A stretch of 64,000 bases of DNA from Senegalimassilia faecalis. Lineage in GTDB: Bacteria > Actinomycetota > Coriobacteriia > Coriobacteriales > Eggerthellaceae. Below the pieces are notes generated by a model. That model was not told the origin of the DNA and searched no databases. It worked only from the letters and a program-made list of their open reading frames with translations. The stretch spans positions 1,364,001-1,428,000 of the forward strand of contig NZ_SDPW01000001.1 in NCBI RefSeq assembly GCF_004135645.1, in the 5' to 3' direction. Each line of letters begins with the position of its first letter. Position 1 is the stretch's first letter. Of the stretch, positions 7,080 through 14,758 are shown piece by piece. Made by a program: the position numbers and the translations under genes.

Positions 7080-7349
7080 ATGGCGGCTAACCCGCGCACC
7101 AACACCATGCGCAGCGAGCATTACGGCCAGCTGCAGCGCGTCATCGACGCGGTGTTCGCCGATGGGCGCAAGTTCGTTCGCCGGCTTGACGTGGTGGTTG
7201 TGGCCGAATCGTTCGACCTGCCCGACGACCTTAACGAGATCATCGGCTTGCTGCCGCCGTCCACGTTCACGCGTCAGCGCCTGTGCGACCAGCTGAACTC
7301 CGCCATCGGCGGCCACGCATGGGGCCAGGTGTACGGAACTGTCGAATAG
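7080..7349 (+). CDS. Small protein of unknown function
   Basis: This 89-residue frame starts one base after the preceding stop, so the two are very probably co-translated. The sequence is mixed alpha/beta: a basic N-terminus, helix SEHYGQLQRVIDAVFADG, strand LDVVVVAES, an acidic DLPDDLNEIIGLLPP segment and a C-terminal GGHAWGQVYGTVE. No membrane segment, signal peptide or known motif is visible, and I do not recognise the family. Coupling to the zinc-less methyltransferase homologue suggests a shared task. Confidence 0.65.
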   Translation: MAANPRTNTMRSEHYGQLQRVIDAVFADGRKFVRRLDVVVVAESFDLPDDLNEIIGLLPPSTFTRQRLCDQLNSAIGGHAWGQVYGTVE

Positions 7350-7419
7350 CCCCAGGCGGCAAAGGCCATCGTGCGCTTGCTGGCGGTTTTGTGCCGGCGC
7401 CTATAACTCACGTAATCGT

Positions 7420-7450
7420 GCCCGCAGCGTTTGCCTGCGGGCATTGCTTT
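7420..7450 (+). terminator. Terminator-like hairpin before mscS
   Basis: GCCCGCA (7420-7426) pairs with TGCGGGC (7436-7442), followed by ATTGCTTT. The T run is short. Confidence 0.5.
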
Positions 7451-7466
7451 CCCGAAAGGTTGGTTC

Positions 7467-8237
7467 ATGGAAGATTTCGAGCACACCATCAGTCGCTTTG
7501 TGGGAAGCGAGTGGCTGGGCACGCTGATCACGGCGGTGCTCATCCTCACGCTGACGGCGGTGGTGGGGCATCTGCTCACGAAGTTTCTGCGCAAGGTGCT
7601 GAACTACTCGGACGAGTTGCCGTCGTCGTCGATCTTCATCAACATCGGCCGCGCCATCGTGTGGGTGGTGGGCGGCTCGGTCATGCTGTCCACCTGTTTC
7701 GGCATCGATGTTTCGGCGGCCATCACGGCGCTGGGCATTGGCGGTATTGCCATCTCGTTGGGCTTTCAGGACACCATCTCCAACCTTATCGGTGGCGTGC
7801 AGGTAAGCTTGCTGCGCATTGTGACGCCGGGCGACAACATCTCCATCGGTGGCTCGAAAGGCGTGGTGAAGGACGTGAGCTGGCGCCACACCACCATCAC
7901 GAACGCCAAAGGCGAAACGGCGGTTATCCCGAACTCCGTCATTAACAAGAATTCGCTGACGCACTTGCCGCCAACGGGCAAGGTGGTGCTGACGCTGGTG
8001 GTGGAAGGCAACGGCGAAAATCTTGACGCGGTCGCGTCGAAAATGGAAGCCGCGGCGCTTGAGGCCGCGCGCAAGGTGGGCGTGGTGGAAAAGCCGCCGC
8101 GCATGTGGTTTACCGAAGCCACCGACGCGGGCTTCGTCGGCGATTTGATCTTCACCATGGAAGACGGCTCCACGGCCGCGGAGGCCAAAGACGCGGTGCT
8201 GCGCGCGGTGGCGCCGTTCACCAGGCACGGCGCCTAG
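7467..8237 (+). CDS. Small-conductance mechanosensitive channel, MscS family
   Basis: The 256-residue protein has an N-terminal membrane helix (about 18-38), a second at 58-78 and the pore-lining third helix ALGIGGIAISLGFQDTISNLIGG, the MscS signature. It is followed by the beta domain (SLLRIVTPGDNISIGG, ETAVIPNSVI) and the alpha/beta C-terminal vestibule. It opens under membrane tension to release solutes on osmotic downshock. Length fits the minimal MscS type. The start at 7467 follows CCGAAAGG. It is a monocistronic unit with a terminator on each side. Confidence 0.88.
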   Translation: MEDFEHTISRFVGSEWLGTLITAVLILTLTAVVGHLLTKFLRKVLNYSDELPSSSIFINIGRAIVWVVGGSVMLSTCFGIDVSAAITALGIGGIAISLGFQDTISNLIGGVQVSLLRIVTPGDNISIGGSKGVVKDVSWRHTTITNAKGETAVIPNSVINKNSLTHLPPTGKVVLTLVVEGNGENLDAVASKMEAAALEAARKVGVVEKPPRMWFTEATDAGFVGDLIFTMEDGSTAAEAKDAVLRAVAPFTRHGA

Positions 8238-8264
8238 CAGCAACGAATACCGGCGGAATAGGAA

Positions 8265-8303
8265 GCGGGGGACCCTGGCTTGTCAGGGTCCCCCGCTTTG
8301 CTT
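8265..8303. terminator. Strong terminator between convergent mscS and mop genes
   Basis: A 13 bp stem (8265-8277 with 8284-8296) has a six-base loop and is followed by TTTGCTTTG on the plus strand. It mainly serves mscS; the minus-strand U run is poor. Confidence 0.8.
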
Positions 8304-8305
8304 TG

Positions 8306-8518
8306 CTAGTCGTCGATGCCGATCATGACATCCGAGGCTTTCACCACGGCGTACGCTTGCTGGCCTACGCGCAGGTCCAAGTCCTTAAGCGCTTGGATGG
8401 AGATGCTTGACGTGACAAGCTGCCCGTCGGGAAGCTCGATGATCACGATGGCGTTCACCGCGCCGGGCTGGATGGAAATGACCTCGCCTTTCAACGTGTT
8501 GCGTGCTGAAAGCTTCAA
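8306..8518 (-). CDS. Molbindin-type molybdopterin/TOBE domain protein
   Basis: The 70-residue protein is a single Mop (TOBE) domain that binds molybdate or tungstate in the cytoplasm: KLSARNTLKGEVISIQPGAVNA, then SSISIQALKDLDLRVGQQAYAVVKASDVMIG. The TTG at 8518 is chosen as the start because GAGGGGGA precedes it and the result is the exact family length. A longer frame from a TTG at 8560 adds 14 residues without a ribosome site. It is convergent with mscS. No molybdate transporter is in the window. Confidence 0.82.
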   Translation of the reverse strand: MKLSARNTLKGEVISIQPGAVNAIVIIELPDGQLVTSSISIQALKDLDLRVGQQAYAVVKASDVMIGIDD

Positions 8519-8627
8519 AACGTCCCCCTCAATTCGGTATTTTTGTGGCAAGTGTGCCAAGCTTCGAAAGAATGCCTGCTACAGAGCCGTTGCGTGCGCC
8601 CTCTCCCTTTAAGCGCATGACAACTTA

Positions 8628-8640
8628 TTGTAGCGTACAA
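8628..8640. promoter_or_regulatory. Perfect short palindrome upstream of mop
   Basis: TTGTA, spacer GCG, TACAA lies about 110 bases upstream of the mop start, in a 335 bp gene-free gap shared with pstS. Regulator unknown. A hairpin of GCGCGCTT and AAGCGCGC follows at about 8648-8669. Confidence 0.3.
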
Positions 8641-8710
8641 GTGCCGCGCGCGCTTCCGTAAAGCGCGCGTTGTGCCCGCCTGCGTTGTGTAAAGGGCGCG
8701 CCGCAGGTTT

Positions 8711-8754
8711 CGTAAACGCGGCGTAAAACATCGTCAAACCTGCGTCATACCTGT
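8711..8754 (+). promoter_or_regulatory. Pho-box array upstream of pstS
   Basis: CGTAAA, CGTAAA, CGTCAA and CGTCAT start at 8711, 8722, 8732 and 8743, spaced 11, 10 and 11 bases, with outlying copies at 8657 and 8688. Head-to-tail repeats at helical-turn spacing are the normal form of PhoB/PhoP sites, and the downstream operon encodes phosphate uptake and its two-component system. A possible -10 TACCAT lies at 8787-8792. Confidence 0.6.
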
Positions 8755-8853
8755 TCATTGCCGCGAAAATTGGCAAGTCAAGCGCGTACCATCCTCCCTT
8801 GCAAGCCCGCTTGCTGGGCTTCGATGAAACCATCCGAAGGGAGAAAACGTACT

Positions 8854-9810
8854 ATGCAGGGTTCCTATATCAGCCGCCGTCGCTTCATCGGCATCGCCGG
8901 CATGTCCGCATTGGCAGTCGCCGGTTTCGGCCTGACGGGTTGCGGTAGCTCCAACAGCTCCACGGACACCACGTCCGCGGGCACGTCCGGGGCTTCGGCT
9001 GAGAAGAAGGCGCTCGCGGGCACCATCACGGCAGTGGGTTCCACCGCGCTGCAGCCGCTGTGCGAGGCCGCGGCCGAGCAGTTCATGCAGGAAAACCCCG
9101 GCGTGCAGATTACCGTTCAGGGCGGCGGTTCCGGCCAGGGCATCACGCAGATTACGCAGGGCGCCGTGCAGATCGGCAACTCCGACGTGTTCGCCGAGTC
9201 GAAGGTGAAGGATTCCTCCGACCTGACCAAGATCACCGACAACAAGGTGTGCATCGTGGGCATGGGCCCCATCGTGAACTCCGACGTCACCATCGACGAC
9301 ATCAAGCTTGACGACCTCAAGAAGATCTTCATGGGCGAGATCACCAACTGGAGCGAGGTCGGCGGCGCTGACGAGCCGATCACCGTCATCAACCGCGCTT
9401 CCGGCTCCGGCACGCGCGCCACGTTCGAGGACGCCGTGCTTGCCGGCGACAAGGTGCCGGACTCCTTCAAGCCGCAGGAGCAGGATTCCTCGGGCACGGC
9501 CGCCAAGATGGTTGCCAGCACGCCCGGCGCCATCTCCTACGTGGCGTTCTCCTACTACGACAGCAGCTTCAAGGCGCTGAAGGTCGACGGTGTGGAACCG
9601 AACGAGAAGAACGTCGAGGACAACTCCTGGAAGATCTGGTCCTACGAGCACATGTACGTCTCCACGTCTGCCGACGAGGCCACGAAGGCCTTCATCGAGT
9701 ACATGATGGGCGACGAAGTGCAGGGCGGCCTGGTGGAGCAGCAGGGCTACATCCCCATGTCCGGCATGAAGGTGGAGAAGGACGCTTCCGGCAAGGTCTC
9801 CAACAAGTAG
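8854..9810 (+). CDS. pstS: Phosphate-binding lipoprotein PstS
   Basis: PstS captures phosphate outside the cell and hands it to PstCA. The 318-residue protein begins with a twin-arginine-like SRRRFIG segment, a hydrophobic stretch and the lipobox LTGC, giving lipidated Cys30. A Ser/Thr/Gly linker and the binding fold follow: TAVGSTALQPL, VQGGGSGQGITQI, INRASGSGTRATFED and ISYVAFSYYD, which carry the phosphate-contacting Ser/Arg/Thr residues. The start at 8854 follows GAAGGGAG. It heads an operon with pstC-A-B-B-phoU and two-component genes. Confidence 0.95.
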   Translation: MQGSYISRRRFIGIAGMSALAVAGFGLTGCGSSNSSTDTTSAGTSGASAEKKALAGTITAVGSTALQPLCEAAAEQFMQENPGVQITVQGGGSGQGITQITQGAVQIGNSDVFAESKVKDSSDLTKITDNKVCIVGMGPIVNSDVTIDDIKLDDLKKIFMGEITNWSEVGGADEPITVINRASGSGTRATFEDAVLAGDKVPDSFKPQEQDSSGTAAKMVASTPGAISYVAFSYYDSSFKALKVDGVEPNEKNVEDNSWKIWSYEHMYVSTSADEATKAFIEYMMGDEVQGGLVEQQGYIPMSGMKVEKDASGKVSNK

Positions 9811-9868
9811 TTTGCGAGTTGCATTCGATTCCAGAGTTGACCTCATCATTTGAAAGGAGACGCGCGCA

Positions 9869-10786
9869 ATGGCCTTGATGGCGAAGGCACGCGTCGAGCG
9901 GATCGGACAAGGCGTCACGGGCGCGTGCATCGTGCTCGTGGCGCTTCTTGTCGTCACGCTTGTCGCCATGGTCGCCGGGCGCGGTATCGCTACGTTTACC
10001 GCCGACGGTATCGACCTCGGTTCGTTTTTGACGGGAACCACGTGGAACCCGCATCAGGATGACGCAAGCGGCATGCCCACGGTGGGCGCGCTGCCCATGA
10101 TCGCGGGCTCGTTTTCCGTCACGCTGCTGTCCACGCTGTTCGCGCTGCCCATCGCGTTCGGCAGCGCCATCTTCGTGGTGGAGGTGGCGCCGCGCTTCGG
10201 GCGCAAAGTGTTCCAGCCGCTGGTGGAGCTTCTGGTGGGCATTCCGTCGGTGGTGTACGGCCTTATCGGCCTGACGATCATCGTGGCCGCCGTGCGCGGC
10301 GCGGCCGATGCCATGGGCCAGACCATCACCGGCTTCGGCATTTTCTCAAGCGCCATCGTGCTGGCGGTTATGATTCTGCCCACCATCACCAGCCTGTCCA
10401 TCGACGCGCTGGCTGCGGTGCCGCAGGAATATCGCGAAGGTAGTTACGCGCTTGGTTGCACGCGTTGGCAAACCATTTGGAACGTGGTGCTGAAGTCCGC
10501 GGCGCCGTCGCTGATGACGGCGGTGATTTTGGGCATGACGCGCGCGTTCGGCGAGGCGCTGGCCGTGCAAATGGTCATCGGCAACGCCATCCAAATGCCG
10601 TCGGGCCTGTTCACGCCCGCATCAACGCTTACCAGCGTGCTGACCATGGGCATGGGCAACGAAGCTATGGGCACGGTGTACAACGACGTGCTGTGGTCGC
10701 TGGCGCTGCTGCTGATGGCCATGTCGCTGGTGTTCATCCTCATCATTCACCTTATCGGCCGAAAGGGGGCGGCAAAGCGTGGCTAA
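9869..10786 (+). CDS. pstC: Phosphate ABC permease PstC
   Basis: One of the two membrane permease subunits of the high-affinity phosphate importer, 305 residues with about six transmembrane helices. The family stretch VELLVGIPSVVYGLIGL and the EAA loop with its conserved Gly (YREGSYALGCTRWQTIW) are clear, along with MTRAFGEALAVQMVIGN. GAAAGGAG lies nine bases before the ATG. The end overlaps the start of pstA by eight bases, so translation is coupled. Confidence 0.95.
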   Translation: MALMAKARVERIGQGVTGACIVLVALLVVTLVAMVAGRGIATFTADGIDLGSFLTGTTWNPHQDDASGMPTVGALPMIAGSFSVTLLSTLFALPIAFGSAIFVVEVAPRFGRKVFQPLVELLVGIPSVVYGLIGLTIIVAAVRGAADAMGQTITGFGIFSSAIVLAVMILPTITSLSIDALAAVPQEYREGSYALGCTRWQTIWNVVLKSAAPSLMTAVILGMTRAFGEALAVQMVIGNAIQMPSGLFTPASTLTSVLTMGMGNEAMGTVYNDVLWSLALLLMAMSLVFILIIHLIGRKGAAKRG

Positions 10787-11696
10787 CTTCGATATGTCGG
10801 CGCATGTGCGCCGCATCAACCGGCAAGACCGCATTGCCACGGGCGTCCTTACGGCCATTGTGGCGTTCGTCATGATCATGCTGGCCGCCATCGTCCTCTA
10901 CATCCTGGTGGCTGGCGTGCCGAAGCTGTTCGACATCAACTTTTTGACGGGCCGCCCGCAGCAGTTCAAGGAAGGCGGCGGCATCGGCCCCGAGCTGTTC
11001 AACAGCTTCTACCTGCTGGTGCTCACGCTGCTTATCAGCGTGCCGCTGTCGCTGGGCGCGGCAATCTTTCTGTCGCAATACGCGCCCGACAACGCGGTTA
11101 CCGCGGTGGCGAAAACAGCCATCGAAACGCTTTCGAGCTTGCCGTCCATCGTGGTGGGCCTGTTCGGCTTTCTGTTCTTTGTGCTGTACATGGGCTGGGG
11201 TTTCTCCGTCATCGCGGGCGCGGTGGCGCTCACCATGTTCAACATCCCCATCTTGGTGCGCGTTATCCAGCAGGCGCTTGAGGACGTGCCGCGCAGCCAG
11301 CGCGACGCCGGCCTGGCCATGGGCCTGACGCGTTGGGAAACCACCATCCACGTGCTGCTTCCCGCCGCCATGCCCGCCATTGTCACGGGCGTGGTGCTGT
11401 CGGCTGGTCGCGTGTTCGGCGAGGCCGCGGCGCTGATCTTCACGGCCGGCCAGTCGGCCCCGGTGCTTGACTTCACCAACTTCGACCTTTCAAGCCCCGC
11501 TTGCCCGTGGAACGTGTTCCGCCCGGCTGAAACGCTGGCCGTGCACATCTGGAAGATCAACAGCGAAGGCGTGGTGCCCGACCTGACGGCCATCTCGAAC
11601 GGCACGGCCGCCGTGCTGATGGTGTGCATCCTGGCGTTCAACATTTTGGCGCGCGTTGTCGGCAAGTATCTGGAAAGGAGGCTGACGAGCGAATGA
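10779..11696 (+). CDS. pstA: Phosphate ABC permease PstA
   Basis: Second permease subunit, 305 residues, with six membrane segments. Diagnostic are the ETLSSLPSIVVGLFGFLFF segment, the EAA loop (VPRSQRDAGLAMGLTRWETT) and SAGRVFGEAAALIFTAG. Translation starts at GTG inside the last codons of pstC, behind GAAAGGGGG. The final ATGA is shared with the start of the first pstB gene. Confidence 0.95.
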   Translation: MANFDMSAHVRRINRQDRIATGVLTAIVAFVMIMLAAIVLYILVAGVPKLFDINFLTGRPQQFKEGGGIGPELFNSFYLLVLTLLISVPLSLGAAIFLSQYAPDNAVTAVAKTAIETLSSLPSIVVGLFGFLFFVLYMGWGFSVIAGAVALTMFNIPILVRVIQQALEDVPRSQRDAGLAMGLTRWETTIHVLLPAAMPAIVTGVVLSAGRVFGEAAALIFTAGQSAPVLDFTNFDLSSPACPWNVFRPAETLAVHIWKINSEGVVPDLTAISNGTAAVLMVCILAFNILARVVGKYLERRLTSE

Positions 11697-12505
11697 CGAA
11701 GGAAAACGAACTCGCGAACGCTACTGCGCAGGCGTCTGCATCGGGCGAAGCGCTGGTGCGTACGCACGACCTGACCGTGTCCTATGCGGGCAACGAGGCG
11801 CTGCATCCCACGTCGCTTTCGTTCTCAGCGGGCCAGGTGACGGCGCTTATCGGGCCTTCGGGTTGCGGCAAGTCCACGTTTCTGCGCTGCTTGAACCTTA
11901 TGAACCGCGAGATTCCCAAGTGCAAGGTCGGCGGCGAGGTGCTCTACCACGGGCGCAACATCAACACGCGCAAGGAAAACCTGTTCGAGCTGCGTAAATC
12001 CATCGGCATGGTATTCCAGCAGCCCACGCCGTTTCGCAAGTCCATCCGCGACAACATCCTGTTCGCGCCGAAGCGCCACGGGCTGGTGCGCGGCAAGGAC
12101 GAATGCGATGTGCTGGTGGAGGAGAGCCTGCGCGCCGGCGCCTTGTGGGACGAGGTGAAGGACAAGCTCGACCACAGCGCCATGGCGCTTTCCGGCGGCC
12201 AGCAGCAGCGCCTGTGCATCGCGCGCACGCTTGCCATGCACCCCGACGTGGTGCTGTTCGACGAACCGTGCAGCGCGCTTGACCCCATCTCCACGTTCGT
12301 GGTGGAGGAAACCATCCGCTCCATCGCCGAAGCCGGCATCTGCGCCATCATCGTGACGCACAACATGGAGCAGGCCACGCGCACATCCGACAACACGGCG
12401 TTTTTCTACGTGGGCGACATGGTGGAAACCGGCCCCACAAAGCAGCTGTTCAGCCAGCCAAAAGATGCGCGCTTGCAGGATTATCTGATGGGAAGGTTCG
12501 GCTGA
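11693..12505 (+). CDS. pstB: Phosphate ABC ATPase PstB, first copy
   Basis: The 270-residue ATPase drives phosphate import. It has Walker [10 protein letters not shown], the PstB-specific LNLMNREIP and FQQPTPFRKSIRDNI segments, signature [13 protein letters not shown], Walker B VVLFDEPCSALD and switch His in IIVTHNMEQATR. A 20-residue polar N-terminal tail precedes the fold. Overlap with pstA is by ATGA. A second, distinct pstB follows four bases after its stop. The copies have clearly diverged (PCSALD here, PTSALD there). Confidence 0.93.
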   Translation: MTKENELANATAQASASGEALVRTHDLTVSYAGNEALHPTSLSFSAGQVTALIGPSGCGKSTFLRCLNLMNREIPKCKVGGEVLYHGRNINTRKENLFELRKSIGMVFQQPTPFRKSIRDNILFAPKRHGLVRGKDECDVLVEESLRAGALWDEVKDKLDHSAMALSGGQQQRLCIARTLAMHPDVVLFDEPCSALDPISTFVVEETIRSIAEAGICAIIVTHNMEQATRTSDNTAFFYVGDMVETGPTKQLFSQPKDARLQDYLMGRFG

Positions 12506-12508
12506 TCC

Positions 12509-13318
12509 ATGACGAATATCGAACAAGGAAGCGAAGCGGTAAGCCCGGCGCAGGCGTCTGGCGTAGACGCGGAGCCCATGATTTCCATTCGCGATTTCAA
12601 TCTGTGGTACGACGATTTCCAGACGCTGAAAAACATCACGCTCGACATCCCGAAAAACCGTGCTACGGCCTTCATCGGGCCTTCGGGCTGCGGCAAGTCC
12701 ACATTGCTGCGCACGTTCAACCGCATGTGCGACTTCGTGCCCACGGTGCGCTGCGAAGGCTCCATCAAGCTGGCGGGAACCGACATTTTCGCCGGCGATG
12801 CCAACGCGCTGCGCGTGCGGGTGGGCATGGTGTTCCAGCACCCCAACCCGTTCCCTATGAGCATTCGCGACAACATCCTGTACGGCCCGCGTCGCATGGG
12901 CAAACTCGGGCGTTCCGAAGCCGATGAGCTGGTGGAACGCTGCCTTATCGACGCCGGGCTGTTCGATGAGGTCAAAGACAAGCTGGGGCAATCGGGCCTG
13001 GGGCTTTCCGGCGGCCAGCAGCAGCGCCTGTGCATTGCGCGCGCTTTGGCCACCAAGCCCGAGGTGCTGCTGATGGACGAACCCACCAGCGCGCTCGACC
13101 CGCTGTCTACGGCGCTTATCGAGGAGCTGATGGTGCAGTTGGCGCGCGAGCGCACCGTGGTGGTGGTTACGCACAATATGCAGCAGGCCACGCGCGTGGC
13201 CGACAAGACGGCGTTTTTCTACCTGGGCGAGCTTATCGAGGCCGGCCCCACGAAGCAGCTGTTCGGCAACCCACGGCAGCAGAAAACGAGAGACTACCTG
13301 ACAGGAAGGTTCAGCTGA
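12509..13318 (+). CDS. pstB: Phosphate ABC ATPase PstB, second copy
   Basis: A second full-length PstB of 269 residues, with Walker [26 protein letters not shown], signature [13 protein letters not shown], Walker [13 protein letters not shown] and [11 protein letters not shown]. All catalytic residues are intact, so it is not a decayed duplicate. Two ATPases with one PstCA pair could form a heterodimer or be used alternately. Its TGA overlaps the phoU ATG (TGATG), binding it into the operon. Confidence 0.93.
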   Translation: MTNIEQGSEAVSPAQASGVDAEPMISIRDFNLWYDDFQTLKNITLDIPKNRATAFIGPSGCGKSTLLRTFNRMCDFVPTVRCEGSIKLAGTDIFAGDANALRVRVGMVFQHPNPFPMSIRDNILYGPRRMGKLGRSEADELVERCLIDAGLFDEVKDKLGQSGLGLSGGQQQRLCIARALATKPEVLLMDEPTSALDPLSTALIEELMVQLARERTVVVVTHNMQQATRVADKTAFFYLGELIEAGPTKQLFGNPRQQKTRDYLTGRFS

Positions 13319-13992
13319 TGCAAACGCGTACGAAATATCTCGAGAAGCTGGAAGACCTCAGCGCGCTTTTGGGGCAGCTCGGCGAGAAGTCGGTGCTTGA
13401 CGTGCGCGCGGTTGGTCGCGCCTTGGCGGGCGAGGAGCAGGCTGCGGAAGGCGTGGCGGCGGGCGACAAGGCAAGCCGTCATTTGCGTTCGGCCATCGAG
13501 GATAGGTGCCTTGACATCATGTTGATGCAGCAGCCGCTGGTGGCCGATGATTTGCGCGAGGTAACGGGTGCGTTCCGCATCGTCAGCGACCTGGCGCATA
13601 TCGAGGAGATGGCGCGCGATGTGGCGTATCTGTCGCAGCAGCTGACGCCGAAGGCAACCTCGCACCTGTCTGACGAGTTTGCGCAGGCCACGGACAAGGT
13701 TTCGAACATGGTGGCCCTGGCGGTGAAGGCGTTTGCGGACGCGGACGTTGCGCTTGCGCAGCGCGTGTTCGCTATGGACGACGCCGTGGACGACCTGTAC
13801 GATCGCTGTGAGCAGGTGATCGTCGAGATGATTCGCGGCGAAAGCTCGGGTGCGCGCCACCTCACGGAGCTTTTAATGGCGGCGAAGTATTTCGAGCGCA
13901 TGGGCGACGATGCCGAGCGCATTGCCGGTTGGGCAGTTTTCCGCGCAACGGGCGAGCATGCGTTACACTCTGCAGATACGGAAAAAGACTAG
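13318..13992 (+). CDS. phoU: Phosphate signalling protein PhoU
   Basis: The 224-residue all-helical protein has the two-repeat PhoU layout: an N-terminal bundle, DIMLMQQPLVADDLREVTGAFRIVSDLAHIEEMA, and the second repeat HLTELLMAAKYFERMGDDAERIAGWAVF with the conserved E/DxxxD metal-binding residues. It links the Pst transporter to the histidine kinase and keeps the Pho response off when phosphate is ample. Start overlaps the stop of the second pstB. Confidence 0.92.
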   Translation: MQTRTKYLEKLEDLSALLGQLGEKSVLDVRAVGRALAGEEQAAEGVAAGDKASRHLRSAIEDRCLDIMLMQQPLVADDLREVTGAFRIVSDLAHIEEMARDVAYLSQQLTPKATSHLSDEFAQATDKVSNMVALAVKAFADADVALAQRVFAMDDAVDDLYDRCEQVIVEMIRGESSGARHLTELLMAAKYFERMGDDAERIAGWAVFRATGEHALHSADTEKD

Positions 13993-14056
13993 CAAAACGC
14001 TAGGTCGGGCGCAGCGGCGCAGCGGTGGCGTTTTGGAAACGGTTGAAGGTGCAGCG

Positions 14057-14749
14057 ATGATTTACTATCTAGAAGACGATACCAATATTCGCGACCTGAC
14101 GGTGTATGCGTTGCGTCAGACGGGGCTTGATGCCGTGGGGTTCGCTAATGCGCGCGATTTCTTCGCCGCTTGCCGTGAAACGCTGCCTGAGCTGGTGCTG
14201 CTTGACATCATGCTGCCCGAAATCGACGGCCTTGAGGTGCTGCGCCGCCTGCGTGAAAATCCCGCAACCAAAACGCTGCCCATCATGATGCTTACGGCGA
14301 AGGGCACCGAATTCGACAAGGTGACGGGGCTCGACTCGGGCGCCGACGATTACCTGGCGAAGCCGTTCGGCATGATGGAGCTGGTCAGCCGCGTGAACGC
14401 GCTGCTGCGTCGCGCGGCAACGCCGACGGTTGCCCCGGGCAACGACTTGGTGTGCGGCCCCGTTGAGCTGCACGTGCTGGCTCACACCGTTGCAGCCGGC
14501 GGTTCGCCTGTCGAGTTGACGCTGAAGGAGTTCGACCTGCTGCGCGCGCTGATGCAGAACGAGGGGCGCGTGCTTTCGCGCGGCCAGCTGCTTGAGGACG
14601 TGTGGGGCATGACGTTCGTGGGCGAAACGCGCACGGTCGATGTGCACATTCAAACGCTGCGTCAGAAGCTCTCCGCCGCCTGCCCCGGCGCCGACGGACT
14701 CATCAAAACGGTGCGCGGCGTGGGCTATTGCATCAAGCGTTCTGAATAG
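14057..14749 (+). CDS. OmpR/PhoB-type response regulator of the phosphate operon
   Basis: The 230-residue protein has a receiver domain (acidic pocket E6-D7-D8, phospho-acceptor D50 in LVLLDIMLPEIDG, Lys in ADDYLAKPFG) and a C-terminal winged helix with LTLKEFDLLRALMQNEGRVLSRGQLLEDVW and VDVHIQTLRQKL, the OmpR subfamily DNA-binding fold. Position after phoU and before a PhoR-like kinase identifies it as the PhoB/PhoP equivalent. It is the likely ligand of the repeat array before pstS. The ATG follows GAAGGTGCAGCG. Confidence 0.92.
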   Translation: MIYYLEDDTNIRDLTVYALRQTGLDAVGFANARDFFAACRETLPELVLLDIMLPEIDGLEVLRRLRENPATKTLPIMMLTAKGTEFDKVTGLDSGADDYLAKPFGMMELVSRVNALLRRAATPTVAPGNDLVCGPVELHVLAHTVAAGGSPVELTLKEFDLLRALMQNEGRVLSRGQLLEDVWGMTFVGETRTVDVHIQTLRQKLSAACPGADGLIKTVRGVGYCIKRSE

Positions 14750-14758
14750 GAACAACCT

